Of a stretch of DNA of 64,000 nucleotides, positions 27,731 through 37,537 are shown piece by piece. Both the position numbers and the translations under genes were made by a program. The DNA is taken from assembly GCA_031315995.1 (NCBI GenBank), contig JALDRG010000009.1:62001-126000 (forward strand). Direction: 5' to 3'. Position 1 is the first letter of the stretch, and every line of letters begins with the position of its first letter. The notes beneath the pieces are model-generated. The model was not told the origin of the DNA. It worked only from the letters and a program-made list of their open reading frames with translations, and searched no databases. The DNA is from Nitrospira sp. Its GTDB lineage: Bacteria; Nitrospirota; Nitrospiria; Nitrospirales; Nitrospiraceae.

Positions 27731-28330
27731 ACCAGTCTGACGTGGTTAACCATGAACTTCTCCTGGTAATCGCTACTGTGGATGGTTCCGATGATTTGCG
27801 CGACTGCCAGCCACCACAGAGAACCCAACTGATTTCATCACAACAGGTACAGGCTCCGATCACCGGCACCTTTCCGATTACGGCTGCACTGCTGACAAAG
27901 GCTCGCGCACCAATGAAGGCATCGTGACTCATTTCTATATCTCCAACTATCAAAGGCATGTGGGGATGCGTGAAATCACACTTCCAGTACAGATAAGCTT
28001 GTTGTGCAACTGTTGAGCCCGCGCGAAGAGTGACATGGCCGAGGTTGTACACCCCACTGTCTGTCCGCATATGTCGCATTCCCAAAGAGTCAGATTCATG
28101 GTAATTTTATAATGCATACATGCTGAAAACATTGAAACCACTCTGCACGACAACCGGGGCCAATCTTGCTGTAGCACACTACAGATGGCCATTCTGGGAG
28201 CTGTATCGAATTTAATATAATCAAAAACTATTCACAAATATAGGAGGAGTGCAATCTGAACACGCACACCACGGATAGTGAGTGTGCACGACTCCCAAGA
28301 TAAATGCAGAACCGCTTTAAGACGATTGCA
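27730..28330 (-). pseudogene. WcaF-like hexapeptide acetyltransferase, frame-broken
   Basis: Left-handed beta-helix O-acetyltransferase resembling WcaF of colanic acid clusters. Pieces: MNLTLGNATYADR (shifted), VYNLGHVTLRAGSTVAQQAYL, CDFTHPHMPLIVGDIE, HDAFIGARAFVSSAAVIGKV and a final GACT/VVTK-like stretch. The catalytic His is in THPHMPL. Hexapeptide repeats (LIVGDI, AFIGAR, AVIGKV) are visible. It probably decorates the exopolysaccharide with acetyl groups. The N-terminal border near 28,330 is uncertain. Confidence 0.72.
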
Positions 28331-28347
28331 TGAGAATTGTTGGCAGT

Positions 28348-29475
28348 CTAATGCTCAATCAGTAGGTTTTCAAAATCTCGGAGGTTCAGCCGCGATATGC
28401 TCTTTCCCGAAAGCCTGGGCACGCTGCGTGAATACATGTCTCTGATCTTCTTTGTTAACTTAGGCTGCTGTACTATTAGGGTGATCAAGGCTTCAGCTGA
28501 CTTGGAAGTGCGTTCCGGAGCACGGTGATCAAAAAATGACTCCGGTCACGCCGTCTTCGACGAAATCATGAAAACAGGCAAGATTGAGACCGTACCGGGA
28601 CTGCCTACCGACATAGCTCTAGCGGAGCAAGCCCCAAAAATTTTCCCATCCTCCGCCAACGATGGATAACAAAAAAGTAGTGGGCGTCTTGCGCGCGCGC
28701 GCCAGGACAGCCCCGAATTGAGGAGAGCAGAATTCGATGGGGCTCGGCGGCTAGGGACTTCAATTCCTGAGTACCCTCCTCCGCCTTCCTATAGGCAATG
28801 TCCACTGGGTATGATGCGCAGGCGAAGCCGCGAGTCTGCACGAGCTACCGTCCGAAAAGCCGGGCTGATTAAGAGTGCAAACCCCTTCTTCAGGGGCAAT
28901 ACGACTCGCGTAGAGAACAGTCAGAACTCCCTGATAGGTACGAGGCTGAGCAGGCGGGACATCGTCGTGTCTATCGTATTGGGAATAATGGTGAGCGGAT
29001 CGCACAGAAATGTTTACACTGTGTTTCTAATCGCTTCCAACACGGCTTCTTTGAAACGGCTGTACGCAGCCTGCCGATACCACTACCTTGACCTTTGGCA
29101 TTCGATTGACGTTACTGCATCACCTTACCTGCGCCTCGGCAGTGATGTGGCAACAAGATGGGCAACCATAAAAGGTGTTGGTCACGATGATATCTCCCGG
29201 AGCGAACCAGCGCAGCATACGGATAGAATAGAGAAGGTCTTTCCATGCTTCCATGTATTAGCGCTTCGCCTCCTAGTGCATACCCGATGATAATTTCACA
29301 CCTTTGACCAGTTCGTCTGAAGCCTGTCGTTGGGATGCTCCCTACAGAGCAGAACGGCTTATGTTGTTGGCAAAACTCCTCCGCAAGTTCCTGCCACATT
29401 TCCTTCTGCACTATGGTGTGGGCTGCGTGGTGTCGGAAGAAAAGGCCCTGTTACGATGATGATGTGCATAGGAAT
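28348..29475 (-). pseudogene. GT4 glycosyltransferase, frame-broken
   Basis: GT-B fold transferase. It begins MHIIIVTGPFLPTP and continues, over several frames, with VLCREHPNDRLQTNWSKV, GDIIVTNTFWLPILLP, DVNRMPKGQ, AVLEAIRNT, IPNTIDTT, then DAHYFFVIH/YPSLAEDGEIFGLAPLE (split over frames) with the EX7E-type acidic pair, DLPVFHDFVEDGVTG and the tail FENLLIEH. The C-terminal nucleotide-binding site is therefore of the usual GT4 kind. It directly follows, and slightly overlaps, the methyltransferase gene. Confidence 0.7.
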
Positions 29476-30050
29476 GTGAATGGTCGGTTAGGGTGCATGA
29501 TAGACGCGTCCGTTTGGGTGACTTCAACCTTGCACTTCCCAGCCCACGTGAATACCTCTTCCCACCCGTGCAGTAGTATCGGCAATCTCAAGGGATAAAG
29601 CGCCGCCTGATATGAATCACCGTCGACTATCAACAGACCTTTTTCACCAATTCTGGTGACTTCAGAACGCAATCCAACCGCGAGAGGTAAGACCGTTCCA
29701 GTCCGTCTACGATGACGATGTCCCAAGGGGCACCATCACGAACAGATTGGATATATTCTGCGATTTTCTGGGGTTGGTCCGCGGGTATGAACCTTGATGT
29801 CCATCGATCCCCGACCATCACTGGTCCGCTGCTTTCCATTGATGACACGAAGCCATTTTCATTACTTTCCATGTAGTGACGGACAACCTCTCTGTGAAAA
29901 AATAACGGACCGTCCCCACTCCCATTCGAAGACATTAAATGCCGGGTTTTATGTAGGACTGAGAAACGATCTTTCCAGGATAAGAATCATAGTAACGCTT
30001 GCTCAATAGCTGATTTTCGAAGTAAGAAATTATCGACCATCCACCTCCGC
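29451..30050 (-). pseudogene. Class I SAM methyltransferase-like protein, frame-broken
   Basis: Readable parts: YFENQLLSKRYYDSYPGKIV, IKPG, NVFEWGSGDG (SAM-binding glycine motif, split between frames), PWDIVIVDGLERSY (acidic post-II motif), RLDCVLKSPELV, LLIVDGDSYQAALYPL and WAGKCKVEVTQTDASIM. The order and spacing fit the small methyltransferases found in surface-polysaccharide clusters. It would methylate a sugar or the non-reducing end of the chain. Target unknown. Four or more frame changes are needed. Confidence 0.6.
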
Positions 30051-30056
30051 GTATCT

Positions 30057-30830
30057 TTAGGAATAACCAGCATACATCTCCAGTACCTTTACACGGAAAC
30101 AAGTCGATTCTTCCATCTCCTTCATCATCAGTTTATAGCGGTAATACAGAATCCTCCATTCACCACTGGACCGAGAAGACCTGTTCATGCTTCTCACGTT
30201 CAGTTGAAGTAGAGAATCTTTTCCGATTTTTTCTAGACGGTGTTCCGGCATGAATTTCATAAGTGAGGAACATCTGGTGACAATGATCCGGCTCCAACAA
30301 TGGCTCCGCGGCCAATGCTAACTCCCGCAAGAATGATGACACCAAAACCAATCCACGCATCGGCTCCACAATGAAGCTGCGACGCCAGTCGTCCTGTGAA
30401 ATGATTGGCACGCCCGGTATGTCGTGGATATGTCTCCACCAGTAATACTGCATGAGGTGCAAAGCACGCAAGGCCTAATTCAACTTGAACATCGAGTACG
30501 CAGCCAATATTGATGAAACTATATTCTTGAGCCACAAGATCTTTCGGAACCCGGCACCGTGCGCCATATGTAGCAGGGATGAACTTTGTGCAGACCAAAG
30601 TAACGCCGCCGTAGTGCCATAACCACCCGCCTACCGGTTGAGTGAGCGAACCTAACCAGGTTTCACAAGACGCATGCGCAACCTCACAATCAATCGGATT
30701 CGTTTTCTCCCGGACAGCCTGGGAGAGTTCATCTGCAGGAACTCCGAGGATCGCACAAAAATAATCGGTTGCTTTGATAATCTGGGTTGTAAAATTGATC
30801 AATCACTGCCTTGCATTCGATTCGAGTTTG
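30057..30830 (-). pseudogene. Hexapeptide acyltransferase, frame-broken near the C-terminus
   Basis: Left-handed beta-helix acyltransferase. The frame from 30802 reads RCRVPKDLVAQEYSFINIGC, CFAPHAVLLVETYPRHTGR, ADAWIGFGVIILAGVSIGRG and AIVGAGS, then shifts into DVPHYEIHAGTP-like codons (YEIHAGTPSRKNRKRF in a second frame). DAWIG-x-G-x-x-I-L-x-G-V-x-I-G-x-G-A-x-V-G-A-G-S is the standard end of this family. The first 60 residues do not resemble it and may belong to something else. A second acetyl-type decoration of the polysaccharide is the probable role. Confidence 0.6.
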
Positions 30831-30861
30831 TGACCAGGCCAGGGCCGAAGCATCCATTTTT

Positions 30862-31870
30862 TTAAAATCGCCGCCGTGAACGTTCCCTGCTGAAATGGTA
30901 TCCTTGCTCCCAAATTAGCAATATTGCTTCACATTCTGGCATCTGATGATCAAAAATCCTATGGTTGAGAATGGGGACACCATAGGCGGCAGTATACATT
31001 AGTTGGGAGGCCCCACTGGCCAGGAGAAAAAGCTGCAACATTCGCACACATGATGAGTTCTGCAAAAGATTCTCCTCCTCGTAGCATGCTCCATAGGGCC
31101 AGACTGAAAGGTCATGCCGAGCAGATATTCTCCAGATGATAGCCTCATTCCATCTCCCACCAGCAGTAAAGACACCTCCTGTCCTTGACGTTTGAGCAGC
31201 GTCATGGCGTTAAGCACTAGATCCAATTGCTTCAGCTTCGAGCCTTCCCGTGCAGACCAATATTGGATCCGACGAGCGAGGGAACATCTGCGACCGAACG
31301 GTTCTCAGGCGATCATCCGACTATCAGGTTGACTTGTTTCTGTCTTTGTTATAATCCAGATCAAGCAGGATCACGTAAAGTGTGTGAGAGTCGAAACCCC
31401 TTACGGACTGCTATTTGCTTAGCACGTTTCCAGAAGTGTGTGCTAGGTGATAGAAACATGCCCTAATAACTCCTTTGAATTTCGCTCATCGCATAGCCAA
31501 CTTGCTGAGGTCCAAAATAAGACGCGAGTCCCTTTTAGCTCATGAAGTAACGCGGCAATCCACGCAATTAGAGGAAGGGTGAAATTCTCGGGAGAAAAAT
31601 TATAACGTCTAAGTCTGTAGTCGACTAGCCGTATAAGACCGGTCGCTATGAAACATTTGAAGTGTTCTTTACAGCGTGTCATCACAAATTTTTTCAGTGG
31701 ATCCCAAGGTTCTATTGAAGAATCATTTGGATCCGTCAAATCGCTCACTAAAAACATTCGAAATCTTGGTTGATTCAGTAATTGCCAGAATGGCTGATCG
31801 GTAGTGCGTGGAAAAAAATGGTAGGCGACGACAGCTACGCGTTTTCGTTTAACAGCATTCTCAACCATAG
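30862..31870 (-). pseudogene. GT4 glycosyltransferase, frame-broken
   Basis: N-terminal half in one frame: KRKRVAVVAYHFFPRTTDQP, PFWQLLNQPRFRMFLVSDL and a stretch ending VLFWTSASW. After several shifts the C-terminal half gives DLVLNAMTLLKRQGQEVSLL, LLVGDGMRL, LFLLASGASQLMYTAAYGVP and ECEAILLIWEQGYHF, which match the nucleotide-sugar site of GT4 enzymes (VGDG, then the Pro-Gly/Ala-x-G loop and E-x-x-A). Donor sugar unknown. The 289 bases between it and the polymerase gene (31,871-32,159) are not assigned. Confidence 0.62.
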
Positions 31871-32159
31871 GCTTTTTAAAAGCAATGTCTAGACAACGAG
31901 AGGTAATCGCTGCATGAGCAGTGGCTGTTTTACAGCAATGGATAGTCTGCACACTGTAGAGCTGGGTCAAGGTTGTGCCTTGATTCATTGAATTGAAGGG
32001 CATATATTTTCATTAAGCATCATGTATATGGACGACATCCTATCAATGCTGATCTATATGCTGACTCCCAAATGACTGGCCGCCCCTGATGGTAAGTCCA
32101 CGGGCTGATCGTCTATTTCTTCTTCGTGCTGCTCGATCGATTGTCTTCTGAGGATTAGT

Positions 32160-33507
32160 TCATCGCCCCCAAAACAACAAGGCCAATATGGTGTGTCTGA
32201 GGTTCAGCAGGTTCTCTGTTTGAGCGAAAGTAGGAGACCAAAAGAGAAGGCACCCAACTTCAAGTAACGTCTGTTCTGGTGAACCGCTGGACGTCAGGCG
32301 AATAGATCGTAGAAAGCTATTGACCATGGTGATGATAACCAGAATGTATAAAAAAACCCGGATGAGTCCTTCCTCAGCAAGTACCTCGAGTGGTACAAAG
32401 TGCGGATAAATACCCAGGACACGGATCACAAGGCAGAATTGCCTAGCCCAAATAAAATTGACTCTGAGCGGAAGCGCGACGGCTAAGCAGAACGATAGTG
32501 TCGCAGGAAGCCGGCCCATTGCGCTCCTGTGCTGATTGTTCACTCCATCTGGCTTCGCCAACTTCATAAGTTTCAATTTGTTCACCAGAAAATTCTTGTA
32601 TGGTCAAGCTCGTTGTTCCAAGAAACAAAATGGCTAAGCTTTAATATGACAAAACTGCTTCAAATGAAAATGCACTGTGATGGGCCAAATTTAGAACGGC
32701 TAGCGAGAAAGATACCGGCCAATTGTCCGCGAGATCCAGATTTGACAATCAAGATTAGGCAGATCGCGATAAGCATCCACCGTAGAGAGGTTGCCACAAC
32801 TTACTTCGAGGCCAGGATCAGCTAGAGCGCTATAAGTAGAACCATGCCAGCCATTGCCGCAAATTGCCAATGGTTGCCAAGGCCATGATCTAATACGATT
32901 CTTCTGTTTCCCACTTCACAAAACAGGAATGATAAAGCGGGATCCACCCATTACCACAAGGCGGAGTTGCTCGACGCAGATCTCTCCTCCTGAGTAATCA
33001 ATAATGGCGGGGCTAGCACAAGATGATGGCTGCGATATATGCCCATCTGCTCTCCCACAATGCCATACTAATTTCAGGGCGTGATACCATTGGGCTCGAT
33101 AATAAATGCATACAAGAAGAGAGCCAATATGAGCCATCCTATTGAAGGATAACTATTAAATTTACCAAGCCTTTTCGAGCTAATTGTAACCTAGGCCCAA
33201 GGCAAGAATTCCGTCGATTAAAAAAATTCGTGGAAGTTTGATGATAAGAAAAACGTAGTAGTCGCTCGCTCCCCACTGCTCGAGCCCAAACATACAGCAC
33301 ACCGGCTACTGCCACCGCTGGATTAAAGACTGCGAGCAGCAGGCCAATCGCTGCTATGAGATATGCGCCCATTCCTACACATCGAATTATCGAATCATCC
33401 CTATGAGTTGCCTGGCAGTTGGAGCGCAGATTAGTAGCGTTTGAGTAAACTCTCCTTCGCAAAAATTCGCGAGAAGGAAATATAGGAGGATATAGACACT
33501 CAATCAT
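32160..33507 (-). pseudogene. Wzy/O-antigen-ligase-like membrane polymerase, frame-broken
   Basis: Hydrophobic pieces in all three minus-strand frames. The N-terminal part from 33507 contains YLIAAIGLLLAVFNPAVAVA and GVLYVWARAVGSERLLRFS. The C-terminal part ends with FVPLEVLAEEGLIRVFLYIL, LFWSPTFAQTENLLNLRHTI and LLFWGR. HFVPLEVLAEEGLIGxxLY and ENxLNxRxxW are typical of O-antigen polymerase/ligase-like proteins (Wzy_C-related). The protein would join repeat units in the periplasm. The middle, about 32,600-33,100, is too broken to follow. Confidence 0.55.
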
Positions 33508-33559
33508 AATTCCCGCCCCAGAGGCTATAGCTATTTTAGAGGGTATTAATTGTCAGCGT

Positions 33560-34839
33560 AAGCTCAAAAAGGCCTAATGTATATCCCCAGGGAATGGAGT
33601 CACAAGCGGAGAAAGGCCATGCGTAGAGCTGATCCAGTCCTGAACGAGACTGCTTCTTGCGATTAAACTAAAATGAGGTTATAACTAGTAATAATGATAG
33701 CAATTGCTGTGATCTCACCGAGCAAGCTGCCTACTCCACGCAGCGAGGACCGTGCCTCCGCCATCTACTAGTAATAAGTAAGATATAAATCTCCATTCTC
33801 CACGCCCTCCATCAATAAAGGACTGTTGCGAGAGGCATCGCCATCTTTATAGGGCAAGCTCAACCCAAGAAGTTGTACTACGGATATGGCGCTGTCCTTA
33901 CCTCACCGCCCATAAAAAGTGGAGCAGCGCAGTGGGCTCCAACACCAGCGCGAAGCCTGCCAGAGATGCACGCTCCAAACACCGCCTCCTCAATCTCACT
34001 GCCCTATGAAATGCCGCTATTTGACGAGGCCTGTCAGCCTGGGCCGTGAGAACGTAGGCATCATGACGGCTTCAACACGTTTCCAAAAGAACTGCCATAG
34101 AAACGTCAGCTGAAATCCAAATATGAACACGCCCAGTGTTTCGACTTAAGGGAGGCTAATTGCCCAATAGTCACCATTGAGGACGAGAATGCCCGCAAGG
34201 TGGTCAGCATGATCCAGCGAGTATCCAATAAAATATCGCGCATGAGTCGCCATGTGATGGTTGATTGGGAGGCCAACTTCCAACCAAGAACCAACCTCCG
34301 ATGCCTTCAAATATGCTGATCACGAGCAAAGGCAAAGACGAAACTTATCGGCCCGAATCCAATGAACGCGAATAGCGCCATTGAGCCATGGCGTAAGACT
34401 GCTTGACAACCAAATGGTCAGTCGTGCTAGTTCACCAAATCGCAATTCAGATGAGAGTCTTGCTTGAAAGATCATCGCCACTGTATTTAGTGGAAGCGAG
34501 ACAATTATCCACACTAGACCCTGCAGTGACTGACTTTGCAATAGCTGGCTAATACGGGAGCTGCTAAGAATAGTGCAAAACGAAACTATTAAATATCAAA
34601 CCAATCTTGAAACACAATTCATGGCATATTCATCATATTCACCTCGTTGAACTAAGAGTCTTTCGGTTCCTCCATTGCGCAAAGCAAAAGCGATGGTAGA
34701 CCATGAAATAGCGATGGCATACAGGGCAAAAGTCTTTTTCTAAAGTCCATCCAGAACGAGCTGCGCCCCAAAGCTGGCGAACTGCTCTCGCTAAGGTGCC
34801 GAACGCCCACAGCATCCCGTTTGTGATAAGACTGCGCAT
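33560..34839 (-). pseudogene. Wzx-like oligosaccharide flippase, frame-broken
   Basis: The likely start, ATG 34839, gives MRSLITNGMLWAFGTLARAV, the usual N-terminus of MATE-type polysaccharide flippases of the MviN superfamily. Later pieces in other frames: IVSLPLNTVAMIFQARLSSE, LRFGELARLTIWLSSS, STITWRLMRDILL, FSSSMVTIGQLASL and GVGAHCAAPL-like codons near 33,930. These match the order of helices in Wzx-type proteins (fRFgxLA, then the loop before helix 7). It would flip the lipid-linked repeat unit. The 3' border is approximate. Confidence 0.58.
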
Positions 34840-34968
34840 GGCGAAGGGATTGGGAGGAGAAGGAGACTTTGAGGAACCATGGCCGCTGGATTTCACGTAC
34901 TTGCCAAGAGGGGCGTAGGATCGCGGGAGAAAGGAATGCTACGGAGTCAGGAACTGCCCATCACGCTT

Positions 34969-35937
34969 TTAGAACAAGACTTCTCTGATTTCTGTCTGGT
35001 GACAGCGGTACCAGACTACCGTCTTTCTAATACCTTCGCGGAATTCTTCCTTTGCCTCAAATCCGAACAACTGTTTGGCTCGGCTGACCTCCAGGCATCT
35101 GCGCGGCTGCCCGTTGGGTTTGTTGTTGTCCCAAACGAGTTCTCCGGTAAAGCCGACTTCTTCGGCGATTACTTCGGCTAGTGCCTGAATCGTGATCTCT
35201 TTGCCTGTGCCGATGTTCACCGGCTCGTCACCATTGTAGTGTTCAGCCGCTAACAAAATGGCGCGGGCTGCATCGTCCACATAGAGAAATTCTCGTGAGG
35301 GCGAGCCGTCGCCCCACAGGACCACTTGCCGATCACCTCGCGTCTGCGCCTCCACACACTTGCGAATGAGCGCCGGGATGACATGCGAGGTCTGCAGATC
35401 AAAGTTGTCACCGGGGCCATAGAGGTTTACCGGAAACAAGACAATGGCATTAAATCCGTATTGCTGCCGATAGGCCTGTGCCTGGACGAGCATCATCTTC
35501 TTGGCCAAGCCATAAGGCGCATTGGTCTCCTCGGGGTAACCCGCCCATAAATCTTCTTCACGAAAGGGCACGGGTGTGTGTTTGGGATAGGCACAGATGG
35601 TGGCCAGGGCCACGAATTTGGCTAGACCCCGTTGTCGCCCGACTTCCATGAGCTGTGTGCCCATCATGAGGTTGTCGTAGAAGAACCGGCCGGCATTCGA
35701 TTGATTGGCGCCGATTCCGCCGACACGAGCTGCGAGGTGCAATACGAGATCGGGCGCGGCGTCGTCATAGAGCCGCCGCACCGCTTCCATCTGCACAAGG
35801 TCATAGTCCTGGCTTCGGGGCACCCAGATATTTCGGCAGCCCTGCTCTCGGAGCTGTGCCACGACGACTGAGCCCAGGAACCCGGCACCTCCGGTCACGA
35901 CAACTCTTTTATCCGTAAAGAAAGATGGCATAGGCAA
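34969..35937 (-). CDS. fcl: GDP-L-fucose synthase
   Basis: Epimerase/reductase making GDP-L-fucose from GDP-4-keto-6-deoxymannose with NADPH. Intact, 322 aa. Rossmann motif TGGAGFLGS at about 15-23; the family marker [17 protein letters not shown] near 70; catalytic Tyr/Lys in YGLAKKMML near 142; LYGPGDNFD near 172; and [17 protein letters not shown] near 208. It is the first undamaged gene on the right side of the broken block and stands 222 bases downstream of gmd, its pathway partner. Their presence implies a fucose-containing polysaccharide or glycan. Confidence 0.96.
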   Translation of the reverse strand: MPMPSFFTDKRVVVTGGAGFLGSVVVAQLREQGCRNIWVPRSQDYDLVQMEAVRRLYDDAAPDLVLHLAARVGGIGANQSNAGRFFYDNLMMGTQLMEVGRQRGLAKFVALATICAYPKHTPVPFREEDLWAGYPEETNAPYGLAKKMMLVQAQAYRQQYGFNAIVLFPVNLYGPGDNFDLQTSHVIPALIRKCVEAQTRGDRQVVLWGDGSPSREFLYVDDAARAILLAAEHYNGDEPVNIGTGKEITIQALAEVIAEEVGFTGELVWDNNKPNGQPRRCLEVSRAKQLFGFEAKEEFREGIRKTVVWYRCHQTEIREVLF

Positions 35938-35956
35938 AATCAGATTTAGGTCAAGG

Positions 35957-36064
35957 CTAAGGTTGAGGGTAAGTCTTGTTTCTAAGGGAATGGATCAATG
36001 CATTCAACTCTTTCCAGATGTCGTCGATGAGTTTCAGGGCGAGACAGTGATCATCCCTTTTCAT
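35957..36064 (-). pseudogene. Possible C-terminal fragment of a four-helix-bundle (S23-like) protein
   Basis: A 35-codon frame, MKRDDHCLALKLIDDIW then [18 protein letters not shown], lies between fcl and gmd. The pattern (leader helix, then LxALIxSLRxKT near the end) is reminiscent of the last helix of small S23-type four-helix-bundle proteins, often found as single genes among polysaccharide genes. Upstream codons in other frames (AIPEG, AVY) might continue it. If so, it is a remnant. Evidence is weak. Confidence 0.3.
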
Positions 36065-36159
36065 GTAGACCGCCTATCCCTCAGGAATGGCTAACGCTCA
36101 GGCTTTAAGTCCGAATATCGATCTCTGAACTTTTACCTCAGCCTTGGCCTTCTTAAGCG

Positions 36160-37170
36160 CTATCCTCTCCCCTTGCCCGTCCCCTCCAGCGTTTGTCGCT
36201 CAGCCCGCAGATCCGCCTCAACCATCATCACGACGAGGTCGTCGAACGAGACTTTCGGCTCCCACCCCAGCGTCTGCTTGGCCTTGGATGCATCCCCGAT
36301 TAACAGATCGACTTCCGTGGGGCGATAATATCGGGGGTCGATCTTGACGTACCGCGTCCAATCCAAATCGAGGTAACTGAATGCGCGATCCAGGAACTCT
36401 CGCACCGTGTGGGTTTCTCCGGTGGCGATGACGTAATCGTCCGGCTGATCGGCTTGCAGCATCATCCACATGGCCTGCACGTAGTCGCCCGCAAATCCCC
36501 AATCGCGTTTGGCATCCAGGTTCCCCAGATATAACTCTTGCTGCACGCCCATCTTGATCCGAGCCGCCGCACGCGTGATTTTCCGCGTGACGAAGGTTTC
36601 TCCCCTTCTCGGCGATTCATGATTAAAGAGAATGCCACTGCAGGCAAACAAATTGTACGCCTCGCGATAATTAACCGTGATCCAGTGCGCATAGACTTTG
36701 GCGGCGCCATAGGGACTGCGCGGGTAGAACGGCGTGCTCTCGCGCTGTGGGATTTCTTGCACTTTGCCGAACATCTCGCTGGACGATGCCTGATAGAACT
36801 TGGGCCGGATGCCGGATTCACGAATGGCTTCCAACAGACGAACGGCTCCGAGCGCCGTGACCTCTGCGGTATATTCCGGGACGTCGAAGCTCACTCGCAC
36901 ATGGCTTTGCGCGCCGAGGTTGTAGATCTCATCGGGCTGAATCGTACGAAGAATTCGATTGAGCGAGCTGGCGTCGTTGAGATCGCCATAGACGAGCCGC
37001 AATCGAGCTTCCGGAACATGCGGATCTTGATAGATACCGTCGATGCGAGCGGTGTTCAAGGAACTGGAACGCCGGACGATGCCGTGGACCTCATAGCCCT
37101 TCGCCAACAGTAGTTCTGCGAGATAGGACCCGTCTTGGCCGCTGATGCCGGTGATCAATGCTTTTTTCAC
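36160..37170 (-). CDS. gmd: GDP-mannose 4,6-dehydratase
   Basis: Converts GDP-D-mannose to GDP-4-keto-6-deoxymannose, first step to GDP-L-fucose (completed by fcl) or GDP-rhamnose. Intact, 336 aa. NADP motif [19 protein letters not shown] (4-22), [12 protein letters not shown] near 38, [14 protein letters not shown] near 86, catalytic SSSEMFG near 129 and [10 protein letters not shown] near 153 (Tyr-x-x-x-Lys), then [16 protein letters not shown] near 182 and [16 protein letters not shown] near 215. The C-terminus is slightly shorter than usual. Start supported by family alignment (MKKALITG). Confidence 0.97.
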   Translation of the reverse strand: MKKALITGISGQDGSYLAELLLAKGYEVHGIVRRSSSLNTARIDGIYQDPHVPEARLRLVYGDLNDASSLNRILRTIQPDEIYNLGAQSHVRVSFDVPEYTAEVTALGAVRLLEAIRESGIRPKFYQASSSEMFGKVQEIPQRESTPFYPRSPYGAAKVYAHWITVNYREAYNLFACSGILFNHESPRRGETFVTRKITRAAARIKMGVQQELYLGNLDAKRDWGFAGDYVQAMWMMLQADQPDDYVIATGETHTVREFLDRAFSYLDLDWTRYVKIDPRYYRPTEVDLLIGDASKAKQTLGWEPKVSFDDLVVMMVEADLRAERQTLEGTGKGRG

Positions 37171-37537
37171 TGGGTCGATGTACTCCCCTCTGTGATTCTG
37201 AACGGGACACCAGTCGGCTCCGGACGCCCTGCACTGCCGCCCCCCTTCTATGGGTGAGGTGAGTTATGTTCCTTATCACAATTTATCTGTTTAGTGTTAG
37301 AGCCTTCCGTTTCCGCCTACAAATCCCTTTCCTGACTGTCTTATCGTGACACAGTCGGGAACGTGGTTCCACACGCAGGATGTGGTGGCGCCACTTGCAT
37401 GGTTTTGTGGTATTTCGGCATTGACCTCAGCGCGTGAGGAAGGTACTGTGCCTTCATCGACGTGGCACCTTACCAAGGCCGAACGGACGGAGCCTTGTTC
37501 ACGATTTTCTTTCCCACTCATTCTGTATGGCTGATCA
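37171..37537. other. Intergenic region between divergent gmd and heparinase-like gene
   Basis: 367 bases that must contain both divergent promoters. No convincing gene or repeat is visible. An AT-rich stretch (about 37,265-37,300) contrasts with the GC-rich flanks and is a candidate promoter area, but no good -35/-10 pair stands out. Confidence 0.4.

Noticed and set aside
20430..34960. Mobile element or prophage as cause of the broken block
   Set aside because: No transposase, integrase, terminal repeats or phage genes are readable in any frame; the pieces all belong to one polysaccharide locus.
35940..36160. Imperfect inverted repeat (GGCTAAGGTTGAGG and CCTCAGCCTTGG)
   Set aside because: Matches are short and imperfect; similar words also occur near 11,550, so it is probably low-level sequence similarity and not a defined element.
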